Translations under genes and position numbers: made by a program
Shown here: piece after piece, positions 1-6,954 of the stretch
Layout of the letters: every line of letters begins with the position of its first letter
Numbering within the stretch: the first letter of the stretch is position 1
Notes under the pieces: model-generated
What the model was told of the DNA's origin: nothing
The model's input: the letters and a program-made list of their open reading frames with translations, nothing else
Database searches by the model: none
Source of the DNA: CAKSQF01 sp051867925
GTDB lineage: Bacteria > Bacillota > Clostridia > Oscillospirales > CAG-272
Length of the DNA: 25,881 bases
Direction: 5' to 3'
NCBI GenBank assembly: GCA_051867925.1
Contig: JBJDZI010000004.1
Span: 1 to 25,881, forward strand

Positions 1-38
1 AACCAACAGATTTTCTGAAAGACTTTTTCGACAGACTG

Positions 39-70
39 AGGACGGCAAATATTTGCCGCCCTGTTTTTTT
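39..70 (+). terminator. Intrinsic terminator of a gene lying upstream of the window
   Basis: A hairpin built on the perfect palindrome CGGCAAATATTTGCCG (43-58), extended outward by AGG/CCT with one A-C mismatch, is followed by a run of seven T (64-70). This is a standard rho-independent terminator on the + strand. The gene it ends is outside the window. The same palindrome recurs in other spacers here. Confidence 0.75.
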
Positions 71-231
71 GCCGAGGAAGATCGTTTTTTCAATGAAGTT
101 TCCGACAGATTCATCATCGCCTAAAAAGCGCGAGGATGACGCGCCACAACAACCGCTTGGCGCAGTTTTTGCAAATACCGCCAAAGAAAGCACTGCCGCG
201 TGTAGTGCGCTCATTTTTTTGAAGATCGTTC

Positions 232-260
232 TTGACTGTCCGCGAACTTTCCTGTATAAT
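232..260 (+). promoter_or_regulatory. Sigma-A-like promoter of the GH3 gene
   Basis: TTGACT (232-237) and TATAAT (255-260) are separated by 17 bp, close to the housekeeping consensus. Transcription would start near 267 and give a leader of about 60 nt to the GH3 start codon. No operator is recognisable. Confidence 0.8.
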
Positions 261-325
261 AGAGACAAATCAAACGGAAATCAAATCTTTTCGAAATCCA
301 AACGCCTGCGAAGGGAGAATTTGTG

Positions 326-2221
326 ATGATCAATCAAACCTATATGGAGCGCGCCCGGGCACTGGTGGCAGAGATGACCCGCACCGAAAAGGTGCAACAG
401 ATGCTCTATAACGCGCCCGCTATCCCACGGCTGGGTATTCCCGCCTATAACTGGTGGAACGAAGCCCTCCACGGCGTTGCCCGCGCAGGACAGGCAACCG
501 TCTTTCCCCAAGCCATCGCCATGGCGGCATCCTTTGATGACAGGCTTTTGGAAAGGATCGCCGATGCCATTTCCGACGAAGCCCGCGCCAAGTACAACGA
601 GTATAAAGCAGAGGGGCGCACCGATATCTACCAAGGGCTTACCTTTTGGTCGCCCAACATCAACATTTTCCGCGATCCCAGATGGGGCAGGGGACAGGAG
701 ACCTACGGCGAAGACCCATATCTGACCGCTCGTATGGGTGCCGCCTTCGTGCGGGGAATGCAGGGCGATCATCCCGCCTATTACAAGACAGACGCCACGC
801 TGAAGCATTTCGCCGTTCACAGCGGGCCCGAATCGCTTCGGCACAGCTTCGACGCGGTGGTGGACGAGACCGATCTGTGGGACACCTATTTGTGGGCGTT
901 CCGTTATTGCATCGACCACGCAAACCCCGCCGCCGTGATGGGTGCGTACAACCGTACAAACGGTGAGCCGTGTTGCGCCTCGCCTGCGCTCCTGCAAGAG
1001 ATTCTGCGGGAGAAGATGGGCTTTGAGGGCTACGTTGTCTCCGACTGCGGCGCGATTTCGGACATCTATTTGCACCACAAATACGTGGAAACCAAGCCCG
1101 AAGCCGCTGCTTTGGCGGTAAAGGCGGGGTGCGATCTCAACTGCGGCGGTGCTTACGCCGCGCTGGAGGAAGCCCTCGACCGCGGGCTTCTCTCGGAGGA
1201 CGATCTGACCGTGGCGGTGGAACGGCTCTTCTATTCCCGTATCCGACTGGGAATGTTCGACAACGATTGCCCCTTCGATGCCATCTCCTACGACTCTGTG
1301 GAATCTCCCGCCCATCGGGCGCTGAGCCTGCAAATGGCAGAGGAGAGCATCGTCCTGCTGAAAAACGACGGGATTCTGCCCCTCTCCCCGAAGCAGAAGA
1401 TCGCGGTGATCGGTCCTAATTCCGACGATCTGTCGGTTCTGCTTGCCAATTACAACGGCACGCCCACGCAGTATACCACGCCCCTTGCGGGGATTACCGC
1501 GGCGGTGGAAGCAGCGGGCGGGGCGGTGCGCAGAGCCAAAGGATGCGATCCCTTCTCTCTGACCGCCCACCATCCTGTGGCAGAAGCGGTGGCGGCGGCA
1601 AGAGCCGCGGATGCTGTGGTGTTGGTGATGGGGCTGAACCCCTCCATGGAGGGGGAAGAGGGCGACGCCTACAACGGAGATGCCTCGGGTGATCGCCGCA
1701 CGCTGGATCTGCCCGAAGCCCAGCAGGTGCTGTATCGCGCCGTGCTGGATGTGGGCAAACCGACGGTGTTTGTCAACATTTCCGGCTCTGCGGTGAACCT
1801 CTCCGAGCCTGCGGAGCGGGCAAACGCTCTGCTTCAATGCTTCTATCCGGGCGCGGAAGGCGGCACAGCCCTTGCCAATATTCTCTTCGGTAAAATATCC
1901 CCCTCGGGTCGGCTCCCTGTCACCTTCTATCGGAGCGTGGACGATTTGCCCCCCTTCGAGGACTACTCGATGCAGGGGCGTACCTATCGCTTCTTCCAAG
2001 GGGAACCGCTCTATCCCTTCGGCTACGGACTCAGCTATGCCGACATCCACGAGGAGCGGCTGTCCGAGACTCAGGTGGCGGTGACCAATCGGAGCGATTT
2101 TCCCGCCGATCACACGGTGCTTTGCTTTGAATCCGCCGCCCCCCACGCCCTGTGCGGCTTCAGACGGGTTCACCTCGGAGCAGGGGAGACGGTGACCGTC
2201 AAGTTTGAAAAGTACGAATAA
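326..2221 (+). CDS. Glycoside hydrolase family 3 protein (beta-xylosidase/beta-glucosidase type), intracellular
   Basis: Hydrolyses terminal beta-linked sugars from oligosaccharides; xylosidase-type or glucosidase-type specificity cannot be fixed from sequence. The N-terminal TIM-barrel domain carries WGRGQETYGEDPYL from residue 120, the substrate-binding KHF (K160-H161) and the nucleophile Asp240 in VVSDCGAI. The GH3 C-terminal domain begins near KNDGILPL (residue 346). There is no signal peptide, so it acts in the cytoplasm on imported oligosaccharides. The family usually ends in a fibronectin-III-like domain; here only a short remnant (LCGFRRVHLGAGETVTVKF) remains, making 631 residues against about 700 or more. 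ATG 326 sits 8 nt after AGGGAG (312-317); GTG 323 is an in-frame alternative adding one residue. It has its own promoter and is not part of the purine operon. Confidence 0.92.
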   Translation: MINQTYMERARALVAEMTRTEKVQQMLYNAPAIPRLGIPAYNWWNEALHGVARAGQATVFPQAIAMAASFDDRLLERIADAISDEARAKYNEYKAEGRTDIYQGLTFWSPNINIFRDPRWGRGQETYGEDPYLTARMGAAFVRGMQGDHPAYYKTDATLKHFAVHSGPESLRHSFDAVVDETDLWDTYLWAFRYCIDHANPAAVMGAYNRTNGEPCCASPALLQEILREKMGFEGYVVSDCGAISDIYLHHKYVETKPEAAALAVKAGCDLNCGGAYAALEEALDRGLLSEDDLTVAVERLFYSRIRLGMFDNDCPFDAISYDSVESPAHRALSLQMAEESIVLLKNDGILPLSPKQKIAVIGPNSDDLSVLLANYNGTPTQYTTPLAGITAAVEAAGGAVRRAKGCDPFSLTAHHPVAEAVAAARAADAVVLVMGLNPSMEGEEGDAYNGDASGDRRTLDLPEAQQVLYRAVLDVGKPTVFVNISGSAVNLSEPAERANALLQCFYPGAEGGTALANILFGKISPSGRLPVTFYRSVDDLPPFEDYSMQGRTYRFFQGEPLYPFGYGLSYADIHEERLSETQVAVTNRSDFPADHTVLCFESAAPHALCGFRRVHLGAGETVTVKFEKYE

Positions 2222-2238
2222 ATCCCCACTGCCTGCTG

Positions 2239-2273
2239 CCTCTCTCCCATTCCCAACAATCGGCGGAGAGAGG
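2239..2273 (+). other. Hairpin downstream of the GH3 gene
   Basis: Perfect 9-bp inverted repeat (CCTCTCTCC 2239-2247, GGAGAGAGG 2265-2273) with a 17-nt loop, just after the GH3 stop codon. No T-run follows, so it is not a canonical intrinsic terminator; it may protect the 3' end or aid termination. The rest of 2274-2442 is G-rich non-coding sequence in which I see nothing else. Confidence 0.4.
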
Positions 2274-2442
2274 GCGCGGGCGGAGAAAACCGCCAAGGCG
2301 GTCGGGGTAGGGCGCAGTCGGGATACCTCTAAGGCAGACGGGGCGGGGCGCATTTGACGGCTATGGTGATTTTGCCCGACGGATTTGCGGTTTGGTGCGC
2401 TCCGATTTGTGACTTGTTTCGCCGATTTTCGCAGAAAAACTA

Positions 2443-2471
2443 TTGACAAGTTTTTTGGGGTATGTTATAAT
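2443..2471 (+). promoter_or_regulatory. Promoter of the purine operon
   Basis: TTGACA (2443-2448), a 17-bp spacer and TATAAT (2466-2471) form a perfect sigma-A consensus. The start would be near 2478, giving a leader of about 218 nt to purE that contains the ZTP riboswitch. The strength of the promoter fits control by attenuation downstream. The early leader holds a 7-bp hairpin (ATCCCGC 2484-2490, GCGGGAT 2505-2511). Confidence 0.9.
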
Positions 2472-2552
2472 AAACGCGTATTGATCCCGCACCCTATCAG
2501 CGAAGCGGGATGTGTCGGGACAGATATGCCCCGCAGGAAAATGAACATCGTG

Positions 2553-2627
2553 TTTTCTTGTGACTGACGGATCAGCGGAGTACCGCATGGAAGCAAGGAA
2601 AGTCAATGCCGACCGTCTGGGCAGCCC
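2553..2627 (+). ncRNA. ZTP riboswitch aptamer (pfl motif)
   Basis: Senses ZMP/ZTP, the AICAR nucleotides that build up when 10-formyl-THF is scarce. Visible parts: an 8-bp P1 (2553-2560 with 2594-2601, one G-U pair); the conserved GTGACTGA on its 5' side (2560-2567); a GCGG-AGTA-CCGC hairpin (2575-2586) followed by TGG and AAGC; and the 3' subdomain with the diagnostic CCGTCTGGGCA (2613-2623). These match the pfl consensus as I know it, and the position in front of purE fits the known regulon. In such riboswitches ligand binding stabilises the 3' pseudoknot and blocks the overlapping terminator, so this is expected to be an ON switch for the purine genes. Confidence 0.93.
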
Positions 2628-2667
2628 TTTACTTTTTACGGTACAGGACTGCCTTTTTGCTTTTTTT
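2620..2667 (+). terminator. Riboswitch-controlled intrinsic terminator (expression platform)
   Basis: GGCAGCCCT (2620-2628) pairs with AGGACTGCC (2645-2653), 9 positions with one C-A mismatch and a 16-nt loop, followed by T5 (2654-2658) and T7 (2661-2667). The 5' arm uses the conserved GGGCA of the aptamer, so folding of aptamer and terminator exclude each other. ACCGT (2612-2616) can also pair with ACGGT (2638-2642), a possible further alternative fold. Confidence 0.88.
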
Positions 2668-2695
2668 GAACCCTATGCAATTTTCGGAGGATACC

Positions 2696-3184
2696 ATGAA
2701 AAAAATCGGAATCATTATGGGAAGCGACAGCGATCTGCCCGTGATCCAGAAAGCCACCGATCAACTGAAGGCTTTGGAGATCCCATTTGAAGTACACATT
2801 TATTCGGCACACAGAACGCCTGTGGAAGCCCGGGACTTTGCCGTGAATGCCAGAGCCAACGGGTTCGGCGCGCTGATCTGCGCGGCGGGAATGGCGGCTC
2901 ATCTGGCAGGTGCCATCGCCGCCAACACCACACTCCCCGTCATCGGTATCCCCTGCAAGGGCGGAATGATGGACGGTCTGGACGCACTGCTTGCCACCGT
3001 GCAGATGCCCACCGGTATCCCCGTAGCCACCGTTGCGGTGGGCGGCGGTGCTAACGCCGCTCTGCTGGCGGCACAGATTCTGGCGGTATCCGATGCAGAC
3101 ATCGCCGCAAAGCTGGACGCCAAGCGTGTCAGCGATGCCAAGGCGGTTCTGGCAAAAGATGCCACCGTTATGGAAAAACTGTAA
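2696..3184 (+). CDS. purE: 5-(carboxyamino)imidazole ribonucleotide mutase (PurE, class I-like)
   Basis: Forms CAIR, the carboxylated imidazole intermediate of purine synthesis. The 162-residue length is typical. MGSDSD (8-13) and SAHRTP (37-42) are the class I signatures; class II enzymes have Lys in place of that Arg. The phosphate and base loops AAGMAAHLAG and GIPCKGGMMDGLDALL follow, with the C-terminal NAALLAAQIL helix. The start at 2696 is set by CGGAGG (2685-2690) 5 nt upstream; longer in-frame starts such as 2606 fall inside the riboswitch. It is first in the operon. Class I PurE normally uses N5-CAIR made by PurK, and no purK is in the window. purC follows after 48 bp. Confidence 0.95.
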   Translation: MKKIGIIMGSDSDLPVIQKATDQLKALEIPFEVHIYSAHRTPVEARDFAVNARANGFGALICAAGMAAHLAGAIAANTTLPVIGIPCKGGMMDGLDALLATVQMPTGIPVATVAVGGGANAALLAAQILAVSDADIAAKLDAKRVSDAKAVLAKDATVMEKL

Positions 3185-3232
3185 ACCATTATTTTTGATT
3201 TTTGATATAGAGGATTTAGGAGAGTAACAATT

Positions 3233-3919
3233 ATGGAAAAGAAACTCGTTTACACCGGCAAGACCAAAAACGTTTATGCGCTGGAAAGCGGCAACTACGA
3301 GCTGAAATTTAAGGATGACTGCACCGGCAAGGACGGCGTGTTCGATCCCGGCGAAAACTCCGTGGGTCTGACCATCGAGGGCGTGGGTGATGTGAACCTG
3401 CGGATGTCCATCTACTTCTTTGAGAAGATCAATGCGGCAGGCATTCTGACGCACTATGTTTCTGCCGATCTGGCAAACACTACCATGGAGGTTCTGCCCG
3501 CAAAGGTGTTCGGCAAGGGGCTGGAGGTCATCTGCCGTTACAAGGCAGTGGGTTCTTTCTATCGCCGTTACTCTGACTACTGCACGCTGGGACAGGATCT
3601 GCCCGCTTATGTGGAGACCACCTTCAAGAACGACGAAAAGGGCGATCCGCTGGTTACCAAGGACGGCCTGGTAGATCTGGGCGTGATGAGTGCAGAGCAG
3701 TATGACGCTCTGAAGTCCATGACCCAGGCCATCACCAAGATCGTCGCAGACGATCTGAAGGCAAAGGGTCTTGATCTGTACGACATCAAGTTCGAGTTCG
3801 GCTACGATGCAGAGGGCAACGTGATGCTGATTGACGAGATCGCATCCGGCAATATGCGCGTGTACAAGGACGGCGAGTACGTCGATCCCATGACCCTGAA
3901 CAAGCTGTTTTTTGCATAA
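3233..3919 (+). CDS. purC: Phosphoribosylaminoimidazole-succinocarboxamide synthase (SAICAR synthetase)
   Basis: Joins CAIR with aspartate using ATP to make SAICAR. The 228 residues are slightly short of the usual 235-240. The N-terminal nucleotide-binding strand GKTKNVY (9-15) is clear, followed by the FKDDCTGKDG and AVGSFYRRY regions and the acidic DEIASGNMRVYKDG (from Asp201). The last segment replaces the DxxRxW pattern of classic PurC with a variant that I believe is common in Clostridia. AGGAGAG (3218-3224) lies 8 nt before ATG 3233. It lies directly after purE, so product passes to the next step; a 417-bp spacer separates it from purF. Confidence 0.95.
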   Translation: MEKKLVYTGKTKNVYALESGNYELKFKDDCTGKDGVFDPGENSVGLTIEGVGDVNLRMSIYFFEKINAAGILTHYVSADLANTTMEVLPAKVFGKGLEVICRYKAVGSFYRRYSDYCTLGQDLPAYVETTFKNDEKGDPLVTKDGLVDLGVMSAEQYDALKSMTQAITKIVADDLKAKGLDLYDIKFEFGYDAEGNVMLIDEIASGNMRVYKDGEYVDPMTLNKLFFA

Positions 3920-3930
3920 CTAACTCCCGA

Positions 3931-3956
3931 AGGGGCGGTGATTCTTTGCCGCCCCT
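3931..3956 (+). other. GC-rich hairpin after purC
   Basis: Perfect 8-bp stem AGGGGCGG/CCGCCCCT with a 10-nt loop, 11 nt after the purC stop. The nearest T-run (3974-3979) is too far for a normal terminator. It may act as an mRNA stability element or a weak terminator inside the operon, and it resembles the GGGGCGG...CCGCCCC core of the palindromes found in other spacers. Confidence 0.45.
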
Positions 3957-4147
3957 GAGGTCGTGGAATAGGCGTTTTTTCTGCCGACGGACAAGGACGG
4001 TTTGCTCCTGTTAACGGAGGCGGATGCCCCATGCAAATGTCTCGGAATTGTCCCATCCTTGCCCTTACGGGATGCCTGTTACCATTGCTTCTGCCGCTCC
4101 CTTTTTCGGGACTTGGGGAGAGGGATGAAGTATTTCACATTTACAAA

Positions 4148-4275
4148 CCCGGAAGTGAAAAGAGACGGTTTGCAATCGCCGCACCGAGCGCAATGCGGGA
4201 AAACTTACCCCGCATCAACCCCGAAGCGGAAAGAGACGGTCAGAACTCGCTGCACCAAGCGTGATGCGGGAAGGA
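4148..4275 (+). repeat. Two imperfect direct repeats in the purC-purF spacer
   Basis: Copies of about 57 nt at 4148-4204 and 4219-4275 share GAAAAGAGACGGT-like and GCACC(G/A)AGCG...ATGCGGGAA blocks, about 71 nt apart. Each can form small hairpins, for example CCGCA/TGCGG in copy 1 and CGCT/AGCG in copy 2. They occupy most of the 417-bp spacer in front of purF. No promoter is evident and short ORFs here have no homology that I recognise. Confidence 0.6.
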
Positions 4276-4336
4276 TACGCACAACCGTCCCCCGCCCCAA
4301 AAACCGTCACCCGCAACCAACAAGGAGGAGAATATA

Positions 4337-5758
4337 ATGGGAGGATTTTTCGGAGCTATCTCGAAGAGAGATGTCGTGCTGGACATCTTCTTCGGTGCAG
4401 ATTATCATTCGCACCTCGGCACCCGTCGAGGCGGTATGATCATCTACGATGACAAGATAGGCTTTCAGCGTTCCATTCACAGTATAGAAAACACCCCCTT
4501 CCGAACCAAGTTCGAGAAGGAAATTGAAGATTTTTGCGGATGCAGCGGCATAGGCTGTATCAGCGACTCTGATCCCCAGCCCCTGCTGGTGCGTTCCCAT
4601 CTGGGACTGTATGCCATCTCCACCGTCGGCGTGGTGAAAAACGCAGACGCGCTGATCGAGAAGTATTTCTCGGATCACGGTCATCAGTTTATGGCAATGT
4701 CCTCGGGTAAGGTCAACGAAACAGAGTTGATTGCCGCTCTCATCAATCAGAAGGACACGCTGGCAGAAGGCATCCGCCATGCGCAGGACGAGATCGAAGG
4801 CTCCACCACGATCCTGATTTTGCAGGAGGATTCGCTCATCGCCGCCCGCGACCGACTGGGTCGTCTGCCTGTGATTGTGGGCAAGAACGACGAGGGCTGC
4901 TGTGTAGCATTTGAGTCCTTCACCTATCGCAAACTGGGCTACAATGATTACTACGAACTTGGTCCCGCCGAGATCGTCAAGATCAACCCTGAGGGAGTGG
5001 AACAACTTTCGCCTCCCGGTAAGGAGATGAAGATCTGTGCCTTCCTTTGGACTTACTACGGCTATCCTAACTCAAGTTACGAGGGCGTAAACGTAGAGGT
5101 CATGCGTTATCGCAACGGCGAGATCATGGCGCGGGACGAGGCGGCGCGCGGTGCGCGTCCCGAGGTGGACTGCGTGGCGGGCGTTCCCGATTCGGGCATT
5201 CCCCACGCCATAGGCTATGCCAACGAAAGTCGGATGCCCTTTGCCCGCCCGTTGATCAAGTATACTCCTACCTGGGCAAGATCCTTTATGCCCACCACAC
5301 AGAATATGCGCAATCATGTGGCAAAGATGAAGCAGATCCCCGTCCCGGAACTGATCGACGGCAAACGTTTGCTCTTCGTGGACGATTCCATCGTCCGCGG
5401 CACTCAGCTGAGAGAGACGGTAGACTTCCTCTACGCCAGCGGCGCCAAAGAGGTGCATATGCGTTCGGCTTGCCCGCCCATCATGTACGGATGCAAGTAT
5501 CTGAACTTCTCCGCCAGCCGTTCCGAGATGGAACTGCTTGCCCGCCAGACGGTGCAGGAACTGGAAGGGGACGAGGGGCAGAAACATCTGGATGAGTACG
5601 CAGACTGTCACACCCGGCGCGGACAATGTATGCTGAAGAAGATCTGCCAGCAGTTCGGATTTGATTCGCTGGAATATCAGTCGCTGGAAGGCGTGCTGGA
5701 GGCCATCGGCATTGACAAGGACAAGGTCTGCACCTACTGCTGGAGCGGGAAAGAGTAA
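4337..5758 (+). CDS. purF: PurF-like amidophosphoribosyltransferase with a degenerate glutaminase domain
   Basis: Expected to make phosphoribosylamine from PRPP, the committed purine step. The C-terminal phosphoribosyltransferase domain is intact: GVPDSGIPHAIGYA, the flexible-loop region, and the PRPP loop VDDSIVRGT (348-356). Cys234, Cys386, Cys465 and Cys468 align with the four 4Fe-4S ligands of Bacillus subtilis PurF. The N-terminal Ntn-glutaminase domain is odd: the protein starts MGGFFGAIS where active PurF has CG(I/V)xGI after processing, so the nucleophile Cys is Gly. The RY(A/P)T, HNG and SD(S/T)E glutaminase motifs appear replaced (GCISDSD, STVG, NETE). AAGGAGG (4322-4328) 8 nt upstream makes ATG 4337 secure. 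It may use free ammonia, or work beside another PurF elsewhere in the genome. Length 473. Confidence 0.88.
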   Translation: MGGFFGAISKRDVVLDIFFGADYHSHLGTRRGGMIIYDDKIGFQRSIHSIENTPFRTKFEKEIEDFCGCSGIGCISDSDPQPLLVRSHLGLYAISTVGVVKNADALIEKYFSDHGHQFMAMSSGKVNETELIAALINQKDTLAEGIRHAQDEIEGSTTILILQEDSLIAARDRLGRLPVIVGKNDEGCCVAFESFTYRKLGYNDYYELGPAEIVKINPEGVEQLSPPGKEMKICAFLWTYYGYPNSSYEGVNVEVMRYRNGEIMARDEAARGARPEVDCVAGVPDSGIPHAIGYANESRMPFARPLIKYTPTWARSFMPTTQNMRNHVAKMKQIPVPELIDGKRLLFVDDSIVRGTQLRETVDFLYASGAKEVHMRSACPPIMYGCKYLNFSASRSEMELLARQTVQELEGDEGQKHLDEYADCHTRRGQCMLKKICQQFGFDSLEYQSLEGVLEAIGIDKDKVCTYCWSGKE

Positions 5759-5776
5759 TTTTCCCGACGAAAAACG

Positions 5777-5838
5777 GGATCGGCGATGCACAAGTGCCGC
5801 TCTCCCGATCAAAAGGATCGGCGATGCACAAGTGCCGC
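5777..5838 (+). repeat. Perfect 24-bp direct repeat in the purF-purM spacer
   Basis: The same 24 bases, beginning GGATCGGCGATGCACA and ending AGTGCCGC, occur at 5777-5800 and 5815-5838, 38 bp apart from start to start. Each copy holds a small hairpin (GCAC-AA-GTGC). The second copy is followed by CTTTT, which could give weak termination. The copies are too identical to be ancient. Confidence 0.8.
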
Positions 5839-5898
5839 CTTTTCCAAAAAAGCAATCTACGAGATTATCTAAAATACTTCTGAAAAGGAGCAAACATC

Positions 5899-6954
5899 AT
5901 GGATCACAAAAATTCGCAGTCTGCAAGCTACGCCGCTGCAGGCGTAGACATCACCGCCGGCTACCGTGCGGTGGAGCTGATGAAAAAGCATATTGCCCGC
6001 ACCAAAAACGAGGGCTGTCTGGATGACGTAGGCGGTTTCGGCGGTTGCTTCGGTCTGCCCATCGCAGGGATGGAGGAACCCGTTCTGGTCTCCGGTACCG
6101 ACGGATGCGGAACCAAAGTCAAACTGGCGATCCTCATGGACAAGCACGACACCATCGGTATTGATGCCGTTGCCATGTGCGTCAACGACATCATCTGCGT
6201 AGGCGCAAAGCCTCTGTTTTTTCTGGATTACATCGCCTGCGGCAAGAATGTCCCCGAAAAGATCGCCGAGATCGTGGGCGGCGTCGCGGAAGGTTGTGTG
6301 CAGTCGGGCGCGGCGCTGATCGGCGGTGAGACTGCCGAACATCCCGGTCTGATGCCTGTGGAAGACTACGATCTGGCAGGCTTTGCTGTGGGCATCGTGG
6401 ACAAGAAAAAGATCATCAACAAAGAGAGAATGGCGGCGGGCGATGTGGTGATCGCGCTGGCATCTACCGGCATTCACTCCAACGGCTTCTCCCTCTGCCG
6501 CAAGGTGTTCGAGATCGACCGCAATCCCGCCGAACTGTACACTCCCCGTGAGGAGCTGGGCGGCAAATCGGTTGCCGAGGCACTGCTGGTTCCCACCCGC
6601 ATTTACGTGAAGTCGATTCTGGCTCTGCTGGAGAAAGTTGACGTGAAGGGCATCTCCCACATCACCGGCGGCGGCTTCTACGAGAACATCCCGAGAAGCA
6701 TTCCCGACGGTCTGTGCGCCAAGATCACCAAGGCTTCTGTGAAGGTGCTCCCCATCTTCGATCTGATCGCCAAAGAGGGCAACATCCCCGAGCGCGATAT
6801 GTTCAACACCTACAACATGGGCGTAGGCATGAGCGTGGTGGTTCCCGCCGCAGAGGCGGAGACCGCGTTGGAGATTCTCCGTGTGAGCGGCGAAGACGCT
6901 TACGTGATCGGCGAGATTGTGGCAGGCGGCGACGAGAAAATCGAGATCGTCTGA
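5899..6954 (+). CDS. purM: Phosphoribosylformylglycinamidine cyclo-ligase (AIR synthetase)
   Basis: Closes the imidazole ring, converting FGAM to AIR with ATP. At 351 residues it is of standard length. The start YAAAGVDITAGYRAVE, the nucleotide loop GTDGCGTKVK (66-75), the DAVAMCVNDI helix, GGETAEHPG and GIHSNGFSLCRK, and ITGGGFYENIPR are the family hallmarks in order. AAGGAG (5885-5890) is 8 nt before ATG 5899. Its stop codon overlaps the start of purN by one base, so the two are translationally coupled. Confidence 0.97.
   Translation: MDHKNSQSASYAAAGVDITAGYRAVELMKKHIARTKNEGCLDDVGGFGGCFGLPIAGMEEPVLVSGTDGCGTKVKLAILMDKHDTIGIDAVAMCVNDIICVGAKPLFFLDYIACGKNVPEKIAEIVGGVAEGCVQSGAALIGGETAEHPGLMPVEDYDLAGFAVGIVDKKKIINKERMAAGDVVIALASTGIHSNGFSLCRKVFEIDRNPAELYTPREELGGKSVAEALLVPTRIYVKSILALLEKVDVKGISHITGGGFYENIPRSIPDGLCAKITKASVKVLPIFDLIAKEGNIPERDMFNTYNMGVGMSVVVPAAEAETALEILRVSGEDAYVIGEIVAGGDEKIEIV

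Noticed and set aside
190..220. Possible second terminator GCACT...AGTGC followed by T7
   Set aside because: Stem of 5 bp and the T-run starts 5 nt after it; too weak to call, though it sits between the first terminator and the GH3 promoter.
281..2449. 722-residue ORF on the minus strand opposite the GH3 gene
   Set aside because: Shadow of a G/C-rich third-codon-position gene: the + strand frame has full GH3 motifs, promoter and Shine-Dalgarno; the minus frame shows no recognisable domain.
2606..2695. Longer PurE starting at ATG 2606
   Set aside because: The added 30 residues would translate the riboswitch and terminator; ATG 2696 has a good Shine-Dalgarno and matches the family length.
4002..4337. 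111-residue ORF in the purC-purF spacer
   Set aside because: Made of the duplicated blocks, rich in Arg/Pro/Cys, no Shine-Dalgarno and overlaps the purF start.
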